NCBI GenBank assembly: GCA_016706545.1
Contig: JADJJK010000005.1
Location: 186,001 to 250,000 of the forward strand
DNA length: 64,000 nt
Source of the DNA: Myxococcales bacterium
GTDB taxonomy: Bacteria > Myxococcota_A > Polyangia > Haliangiales > Haliangiaceae
Direction of reading: 5' to 3'
The position numbers were made by a program, and so were the translations under genes. Under the pieces are notes generated by a model that worked only from the letters and a program-made list of their open reading frames with translations, did no database searches and was not told the origin of the DNA. Below are positions 58,942 through 64,000 of this stretch, in pieces. Every line of letters starts with the position of its first letter. The first letter of the stretch is position 1.

Positions 58942-61004
58942 TCCCGGCCGAGCTTCTTGCGCAGGCGCCGGAGGTTCGAGCGCAGCTTGCGGTTGTCCGG
59001 ATCCAGGACAAAGGCCCTCTCCCACTCGACCAGGGCCGCTTCGAACGACCGCGCCTTGAGCAGCTCCATCCCTCGGTCGATGTGCCGCTCGGAGTCGTTG
59101 GTGGGCGCGCGGCCAAGCGTCGGCCACGGCGAGCGGCCGGCGGACCGGCTGGCCCCCGAGTCCCCGGCGCCCCCGGAGCTCTGGGAGACCTGGGACACCT
59201 CGGAGATGTCGGAGAGCCCAGATACGACAGAGTCGTCTCTCTCCTGAAAGTCCGAGCCGCTGGCCGCCTCGGTCGGCGAGGCGATGCGAGGCACCTCCTG
59301 GGTGCGACGGCTATTGCCAAACAACGACGCCACATCTCGTGGCCCCGGGGACGCGGAGGGCTCAGAGGCCCGCGGCGTATGTGCGGCGAACACGTCGCCG
59401 CCTTGCACCGCCGGCCGCGGCGCGGTCGCCGACTCGAAGACGCTGGCGGTGGCCTGATCGGTGCGGGGGCCGCCACGCGCGAACAAGGGCCACGAATGGT
59501 CCAGCAGCCGCGGCGTCTCCGCTCTGTCCTCGGTGCCCTCCGGCGTCTGCGCAGGCGGCGCGGCCACGTCCTGGGCGTGGTTCATCCCGGGGCGGTCGAG
59601 GCTGGGCGAGGCCATAGGCCAGCTCCCTGGCGTGGCCGAGCCTTCTCTCCCGGAGAGCAGGTCGGTTGCTGGCGGTGGCGCTGGCGCTGCGATCCGGGCC
59701 GCGGTGGACGCTGGCACCCGAGGAATGGGCGGCAGCGGAGGGGGCAGCGCCGCCGCGATCATCGCGGGAGTGTTCTGCGGTCTCGTTCGCTTGCCCAGCT
59801 CCGGCGCCGGCGCCGGCCGCGCCAGGGGGGCGGTGGGCGTAGGGGTGGGCCAGTCGCGCGGCGCGGTCGGTCGAGACAACGCGCTATCCTCTCCAGCGCC
59901 GTCGTCGGCGTCGGTGGGATTGTCTGCGAAGTCTTCGAGTTCGATCTGCACGGAATCCTCGGAGTCTCTGCTGCGGCGCTTGGGGACGCGGAGCGGCCGC
60001 GTCAGCCGTCCTTCGACTGCAAGATCTCGCTCGGGCAGCGTACGCCGCGCAAGCTCTTGTTGCACGACTTTCGGCACATCCTGCGCATCCGGGAACGAGG
60101 TCGCAAGAAACAGGCCGATGGAGGACTGATCGAAGGGCAGGTTGGCGTCCTTGAGCAAGGACAGCAGGGCCTCCGCGAGATCCGCGGCGTCGGTCCAGCG
60201 CTGCTTGGGGTCAAACGCCAGCACGTGGCGCAAGATGTCGAGCAGCTCATCGGGCAGGTGCGGCGCGATCTGCCGAGGATCGATGATCTCGCCGCGCGCC
60301 ACCTTGTGCAGGAGCGAGGCCTCATCGGGCGCCTCGTAGGGGCGCACGCCGGTGAGGTACTCGTAGAGCACCTCGCCGACGGAGTACAGATCCGTGCCGC
60401 GATTGGCTGGCACGCCGCGGACCTGCTCGGGCGCCATGTACGAGAACTTGCCGACCAGATCTTCTTTGCGGCTCGCGGGGTGCGTGTTGCCGGTCGACAC
60501 CCGGAGCGCGCCAAAGTCGATGAGCTTCACGTCCCCGGTGAACGAGACCATGATGTTCTCGGGGCTGACATCGCGGTGCGCCAGCCCCATGGGCCGGCCG
60601 CTGGGATCGCACAGCTCGTGCGCGTAGTGGAGCCCCTGGCAGGTCTTGCCGATGACCGCCAGCAGAAACCAGATCGGCATCTGCCGCCCCAGCTTGCGGA
60701 GCTGATGCCCGAGCTGTCGCAGCGAGCGCCCAGCGACGTACTCCATGGCGATGAAGTAGCGCCCGCTGACCACCCCCAGCTCGTAGATCTGGATGATGTT
60801 GGGGTGGCTCAGCTGCGCCGCCACCGAGGCCTCTGCGATGAACATCTCGACGAGCTTGGGGTTCTCCGCCACGTGCGGCAGCATGATCTTGATGACCACG
60901 CGCTTCTCGAAGCCGCTGGCCCCGCGCAGGGACGCAAGCCACACTTCGCCCATGCCACCGTTGGCGAGGCGCGAGAGCAGCTCGTATCTGCCAAAGCTCG
61001 TCAT
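58938..61004 (-). CDS. Ser/Thr protein kinase with C-terminal TPR-like segment
   Basis: This encodes 688 residues from ATG 61004 (TTG 61016 overlapping the previous stop as TTGA is an alternative). The kinase domain (about 4-280) has Ala-Asn-Gly-Gly-Met-Gly-Glu-Val-Trp, Val-Ile-Lys, His-Arg-Asp-Val-Ser-Pro-Glu-Asn (Ser in place of the usual Lys), Asp-Phe-Gly and Ala-Pro-Glu-Gln. The His-Arg-Asp-Val-Ser-Pro-Glu-Asn form is common in myxobacterial kinases. A long linker rich in Pro, Ala, Thr, Ser and Arg follows, and the last 50 residues resemble a TPR unit (Ala-Ala-Leu-Val-Glu-Trp-Glu-Arg-Ala-Phe). No membrane helix is visible, so it is cytoplasmic. It lies between the hemerythrin and radical SAM genes, coupled to the latter. 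Confidence 0.9.
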   Translation of the reverse strand: MTSFGRYELLSRLANGGMGEVWLASLRGASGFEKRVVIKIMLPHVAENPKLVEMFIAEASVAAQLSHPNIIQIYELGVVSGRYFIAMEYVAGRSLRQLGHQLRKLGRQMPIWFLLAVIGKTCQGLHYAHELCDPSGRPMGLAHRDVSPENIMVSFTGDVKLIDFGALRVSTGNTHPASRKEDLVGKFSYMAPEQVRGVPANRGTDLYSVGEVLYEYLTGVRPYEAPDEASLLHKVARGEIIDPRQIAPHLPDELLDILRHVLAFDPKQRWTDAADLAEALLSLLKDANLPFDQSSIGLFLATSFPDAQDVPKVVQQELARRTLPERDLAVEGRLTRPLRVPKRRSRDSEDSVQIELEDFADNPTDADDGAGEDSALSRPTAPRDWPTPTPTAPLARPAPAPELGKRTRPQNTPAMIAAALPPPLPPIPRVPASTAARIAAPAPPPATDLLSGREGSATPGSWPMASPSLDRPGMNHAQDVAAPPAQTPEGTEDRAETPRLLDHSWPLFARGGPRTDQATASVFESATAPRPAVQGGDVFAAHTPRASEPSASPGPRDVASLFGNSRRTQEVPRIASPTEAASGSDFQERDDSVVSGLSDISEVSQVSQSSGGAGDSGASRSAGRSPWPTLGRAPTNDSERHIDRGMELLKARSFEAALVEWERAFVLDPDNRKLRSNLRRLRKKLGRE

Positions 61005-61012
61005 GCCATCAA

Positions 61013-61981
61013 TCAATGGATGCCTTTGCCATTGAGAAACGAGCTGTAGCGCCGGTCGGTCCCGCGGATGTGGTTGTTGAGCCAGCTCCGCAGGAACTTG
61101 AACAGGTCCACGGTGACGGACGCCTTGCCGACCTGGACCTCATTGTTTAGCTGCCCCACCTGCGCGACCAGCTTGTCGTGGGCTCGCTTGTGCTCGGGAT
61201 ACTCCGGATACCCGTTGTCGCTCAGCATCTTCTCCTCGAAGCCGAAGTGAAACACGGTGTAGTCGGTCAGCTCCTTCATGATGCGGCGCATCGCCTCGCC
61301 GCCTTTGGGGCCGGCGGCGCGCAACGCGTTGATGATGTCGATGAGCTTGCGGTGCTGGACATCGACCTCGGTGACGTTGGTGGAGAGCGAGTCGCTCCAC
61401 TCGATGACCGGCAGCGAGCTGCGCGCCTCTTCGATGGTCTTGCGGATCTGCACCACCCGGATGCGAGACAGCAGGCGGTCGTTGATGCCGATCTGCGCCG
61501 CGCCGTCGAGCAGGGCGGTCATGTAGCACTCCTGCATCACCGCCAGCGCCACGTCGAAGGTGCGGTGGAAGGCATAGGCGACCTCCATGGGCACCGCTTG
61601 CTTGATGCAGAGGTCGAGAAACGCGGCCTTGACCTTGCTGCCCAGGGACTCGACGAAGCCATTGTTGACGTCGGCGGCGGCGTGGTAGAGGCCGATCATC
61701 CCGGTGTCGCCCCAGAACGACGCTCCAGGTGCGCCGGAGACCATCCGCTCGTACCATGAGGCGAACGCGTACTCTCGCTCCTTGCGGTCATGCTGGGCGA
61801 GGGCAGGCACCATGTCCGCGATCGAGTACATGCCATCGCCGTACATCCGGGCGATGGGTTGGGCCCATGGGATCGTGACGTGCTTGGCCGCGGCGAGGAT
61901 CTGAAAGTCAGCGCTGGTGTGACCGTTGAGGCGTGAGACGTTCTCGACGACATTGGTCGCGTACTCGAGGATGCTCTTCAT
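61013..61981 (-). CDS. Hemerythrin-domain protein with N-terminal globin-like helical domain
   Basis: This encodes 322 residues. GGAGG lies 6 nt before ATG 61981. The C-terminal 130 residues are a bacteriohemerythrin: Asp-Val-Gln-His-Arg-Lys-Leu, Phe-His-Phe-Gly-Phe-Glu-Glu-Lys-Met, His-Lys-Arg-Ala-His and His-Ile-Arg-Gly-Thr-Asp, which supply the two-iron ligands for O2 or NO. The N-terminal 180 residues are all-helical with Ala-Phe-His-Arg-Thr-Phe-Asp-Val-Ala-Leu-Ala-Val-Met near 140, a look that fits a globin-type sensor but is not proven. It would sense O2, NO or redox state in the cytoplasm. It is followed 9 nt later by a kinase gene, which may receive its signal. Confidence 0.88.
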   Translation of the reverse strand: MKSILEYATNVVENVSRLNGHTSADFQILAAAKHVTIPWAQPIARMYGDGMYSIADMVPALAQHDRKEREYAFASWYERMVSGAPGASFWGDTGMIGLYHAAADVNNGFVESLGSKVKAAFLDLCIKQAVPMEVAYAFHRTFDVALAVMQECYMTALLDGAAQIGINDRLLSRIRVVQIRKTIEEARSSLPVIEWSDSLSTNVTEVDVQHRKLIDIINALRAAGPKGGEAMRRIMKELTDYTVFHFGFEEKMLSDNGYPEYPEHKRAHDKLVAQVGQLNNEVQVGKASVTVDLFKFLRSWLNNHIRGTDRRYSSFLNGKGIH

Positions 61982-62153
61982 GACGTCCCTCCAGGACCCG
62001 GTTCGGTAGTTCGTTGCGTGATGCGCACGTCGCTGTGGGCAGATGTCAGCAAGATGGCGAAGCTACGTGGCGTTCGTAGGTCGCCCAGGAGCGCCATCGG
62101 CTGAGTGGCGGCCCTGCGTAGGGCTGGCTCGTGGGTCCAGCGAGCGGTGATGG

Positions 62154-62522
62154 TCACAAGTACTTCCTCAGCTCGGCGGCGGCCCGCCGGAGTTCGAGGA
62201 ACACCATGCCGAGCTTGGCCTCGCCCGAGACCAGGAGCACGACCGCGGCTTCGTCCGCGATCGCGTGGAGTACGATGGTACCGCGCTGTGTGCGGACGTA
62301 GGTTTGCTCCATCTCAGACCCCATGAGGTCGACGGAGATCCGTTCGCCTACGCCAAGCATGGATGCCGCCATTCCGCCGATGAGCTCCTCATCAACTTCG
62401 TTCGGCAGGACCGACGACACGATGAAGCCATCTCGGTTCACGATCGTCGCGCCGATGACGGCCGGGGCGGCGCGGCGAATTCCCCTGAGGACTTCGTTGC
62501 ATTTCTCCGTACGGGTGGCCAT
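62154..62522 (-). CDS. Roadblock/LC7-domain protein
   Basis: This encodes 122 residues, a single Roadblock/LC7 domain (Gly-Ala-Thr-Ile-Val-Asn-Arg-Asp-Gly-Phe-Ile-Val near residue 23, then Met-Leu-Gly-Val-Gly-Glu-Arg-Ile, and Val-Val-Leu-Leu-Val-Ser-Gly-Glu-Ala-Lys-Leu-Gly). Bacterial members are usually small dimers that regulate Ras-like GTPases such as MglA in gliding and polarity. No such GTPase gene lies in the window. AGAGG stands 9 nt before the ATG. The hemerythrin gene starts 172 bp downstream on the same strand; the spacing suggests a separate promoter but the same regulatory neighbourhood. Confidence 0.9.
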   Translation of the reverse strand: MATRTEKCNEVLRGIRRAAPAVIGATIVNRDGFIVSSVLPNEVDEELIGGMAASMLGVGERISVDLMGSEMEQTYVRTQRGTIVLHAIADEAAVVLLVSGEAKLGMVFLELRRAAAELRKYL

Positions 62523-63088
62523 CGCGTACCGCCTCTCTGAGCGCGCTTCGCCGCTGCAAATGGCTAGATCAAGTTCGATGCGGGTCTACACACCACACCC
62601 AGCTCAACTGGAAAGTCCGAACACTTCGTAGGATGCGTAACGACGATTTCGATGAAATACCAATGTCGCACAAATGTGATGCACGGCATGCAACAAATTC
62701 CGTTGAGGGCGTCGATCTTCCTCTGCAGTCGGATTAACAACGACGCCTTCACGAAAGCGCACGTTCAATACGCACGGATTGTGCGATTCGGGCTGCGCGC
62801 CAAGAAAAACCCTGATGGCGCTACCTCGCGCAGCACCCCTGCGGGAATGACGCGGGTGGCCAAGGCACCTGACGACATGCTCGGCGGGCGACAGGCGGCT
62901 GCGCGTTCGCTGGCGCCGGCCGCCGGCGCCAGCGCCGCGGTCGCGGCAGCCGCGGCCGATCGCAGCAGCGCCGGCAGTCGCGGCAGCGCCGGCAGTGCCG
63001 GCAATCGCGCAGCGCCGGCAGTCGCGCAGCGCCGGCAGCGCCGGCAATCGCGCAGCGCCGGCAATCGCAGCAGCGCCGCCGCGCGCGG
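62523..63088. other. 566-bp intergenic region with AT-rich patch and GC-rich repeats
   Basis: The left part (about 62560-62800) is clearly richer in A and T than its surroundings and probably holds the promoter of the Roadblock gene. The right part (62940-63085) is a repeat tract described separately. I see no gene that I can support in either strand. Confidence 0.6.
62940..63085. repeat. Short imperfect tandem repeats downstream of the Cys-rich lipoprotein gene
   Basis: Units of cgccggca with inserts (gtcgcgcag, atcgcgcag, atcgcagcag) repeat about ten times, with periods of 9 to 18 bp. They lie just after the stop of the minus-strand lipoprotein gene, so they may form stems in its mRNA end. 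Confidence 0.8.
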
Positions 63089-63928
63089 CTATTCAATCAC
63101 GGCGATGCAGCAGCCGTTGGAGCAGTACGTATCCGCGGGGCAGGAGCCGCCAGCGCCACAGGTCGGGATGCCGTTGGGGCAGCTCTGGCCGTTGCAGCCA
63201 GCCGGCAGCGTGCTCGGGTCCTGCCCAGGGCAGAGGACGCAGGTGTCGCCGCCGCACGCGCCGCCATTGCAGGTCGTGCTCTTCGTGCAGCGCTTGCATG
63301 CATCCGGATCGGCGATGTTGGAGTCGTTGCAGTTGGGCGAGGTCGCCGGGTTGAGCACGATGTCGTAGCACTGCAGCGGGCTGGAACCCGGCACGCACTC
63401 TGTACAGCAACCGAAGCAGTCGCAGCCGGGTGGAGTCAGCCGCCCGCAGGTGTCGATGCACTTCTGCGACAGCGGCTTGGTGCCAAGCGGAGGCGGGCAG
63501 TCGTTGGGGTCATACTGGTTCTGGCCGATCGGACACTCGGCCTTGTTGCGAGCGCCAAGCAGACAGCACACGTGGATCTCACAGCCATCGTTGCCAGCGC
63601 CGCTGTTGCCATCAAAGAAGCAGTCCTGCTTGACCGAGTCGATGTTGTCACCAGGGATGCCGGTCGAGAAGCTGTTCTCGTCGTTGTCGAGCGCGCCGGT
63701 ACACTCGGTGTCCGCGCCGTCGATCTTGCCGTCGCCGTCGTCATCGACGCAGTTTGCGCACTGCGCGCCGCCCGGGGTGCAGGTGCCGCCAAAGGGCGGC
63801 GCGTCGGTGCATAGCCCCGAGCACGCATCACTGGTGGTGCCGGCGTCTGGGCCGTTGCCTCCCGAGTTGCCGCATCCGGCAAGCGCAGCGAGAGTGAGAA
63901 GGGACAGGATCCAGAGGCTCGGCTTCAT
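63089..63928 (-). CDS. Cys-rich putative surface lipoprotein
   Basis: This encodes 279 residues. GGAG lies 9 nt before ATG 63928. The leader ends in Leu-Ala-Gly-Cys, a lipobox. The mature protein has nearly 40 cysteines, many in Cys-Cys or Cys-x-x-Cys pairs, and one calcium-loop-like Asp-Asp-Asp-Gly-Asp-Gly-Lys-Ile-Asp-Gly near residue 62, the pattern also seen in thrombospondin-type repeats. It must be held by many disulfides outside the cell. Such proteins are abundant in myxobacteria, and their functions are mostly unknown. The 72 bp upstream to the window end contain no other feature that I can support. Confidence 0.85.
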   Translation of the reverse strand: MKPSLWILSLLTLAALAGCGNSGGNGPDAGTTSDACSGLCTDAPPFGGTCTPGGAQCANCVDDDGDGKIDGADTECTGALDNDENSFSTGIPGDNIDSVKQDCFFDGNSGAGNDGCEIHVCCLLGARNKAECPIGQNQYDPNDCPPPLGTKPLSQKCIDTCGRLTPPGCDCFGCCTECVPGSSPLQCYDIVLNPATSPNCNDSNIADPDACKRCTKSTTCNGGACGGDTCVLCPGQDPSTLPAGCNGQSCPNGIPTCGAGGSCPADTYCSNGCCIAVIE

Positions 63929-64000
63929 GCGGTGGGACTCCGTTGCGGGCCTCTCATAAGTGGTGGGCGCAGACCCTCCGGTCGCAGGTTTCGGTCGAGA

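Noticed and set aside
62604..63047. Several open frames over the GC repeat tract before the last gene.
   Set aside because: Their translations are simple Ala/Arg/Cys repeats that mirror the DNA repeat; no start signal or domain.

Overview
The window is GC-rich DNA (about 70% by eye) that looks like a chromosome segment of a myxobacterium (Myxococcota, Polyangiia side). This is inferred from gene content: three long Ser/Thr kinases with Pro/Ala-rich linkers, many Cys-rich lipoproteins, an LruC-domain protein, a Roadblock/LC7 protein, a hemerythrin fusion, an M16 peptidase pair and frequent GTG/TTG starts. No rRNA, tRNA or CRISPR array is visible. Genes are dense, and several are coupled by ATGA, GTGA or TGATG overlaps.

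Layout. 1-5.2 kb: a tandem pair of paralogous exported proteins, a divergent LysR regulator and TSUP exporter with a perfect dyad between them, and two exported proteins, one an HExxH peptidase. 5.2-12.1 kb (minus strand): the most striking locus, an operon of a caspase-like peptidase with a degenerate DUF559/Vsr-like tail, a two-winged-helix protein (with an apparent 1-nt frameshift) and a 1268-residue TerB-like/AAA/HerA-like double ATPase. 12.5-15.5 kb: a PPK2 polyphosphate kinase, an LRR protein and a lipoprotein. 15.6-18.2 kb: about 250-bp tandem repeats, a REP-associated tyrosine transposase (RAYT) with REP-like hairpins inside its own coding sequence, and a convergent Rnl2-type RNA ligase. 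18.2-23 kb: a polymorphic toxin (DUF4157 ... Ntox15 DNase) and its Tdi1-like immunity protein. 23-24.8 kb: a scarred region with a 210-bp copy of the RAYT-ligase junction, a broken DUF429 gene and a frameshifted hydrolase.

24.7-33 kb: gshB, a POT peptide transporter, era, der with an unusual acidic linker and basic tail, a histone-H1-like-tailed protein and a lipoprotein. 33-36.8 kb: a Ser/Thr kinase coupled to a TPR protein, a cluster of palindromes and an outer-membrane barrel. 37-41.8 kb: a forward run of a YfgM-like protein, a BamB-like protein, nrdR, ribD and riboflavin synthase (envelope assembly, then ribonucleotide and riboflavin metabolism). 41.9-45.2 kb: a second kinase, a D-amino-acid-oxidase-like flavoprotein and a lipoprotein. 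45.6-52.6 kb (minus strand): LruC protein plus lipoprotein, an M16 catalytic/non-catalytic pair, and a redoxin plus lipoprotein whose upstream region holds five 19-bp direct repeats. 53-56.7 kb (plus strand): small proteins, an aspzincin-type metallopeptidase, a lipoprotein and a pentapeptide-repeat protein. 56.7-62.5 kb (minus strand): a signalling-type cluster of Roadblock, globin-like/hemerythrin protein, Ser/Thr kinase and radical SAM enzyme. The window ends with a Cys-rich lipoprotein.

Two themes run through the window. One is biological conflict: the caspase/ATPase operon, the toxin-immunity pair, RAYT/REP and RNA ligase lie in a block of about 20 kb. The other is short, usually in-frame tandem repeats of 9-48 bp inside or beside many genes. 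Three apparent single-base frameshifts (about 9.83, 23.36 and 23.91 kb) may be real decay or sequence errors.
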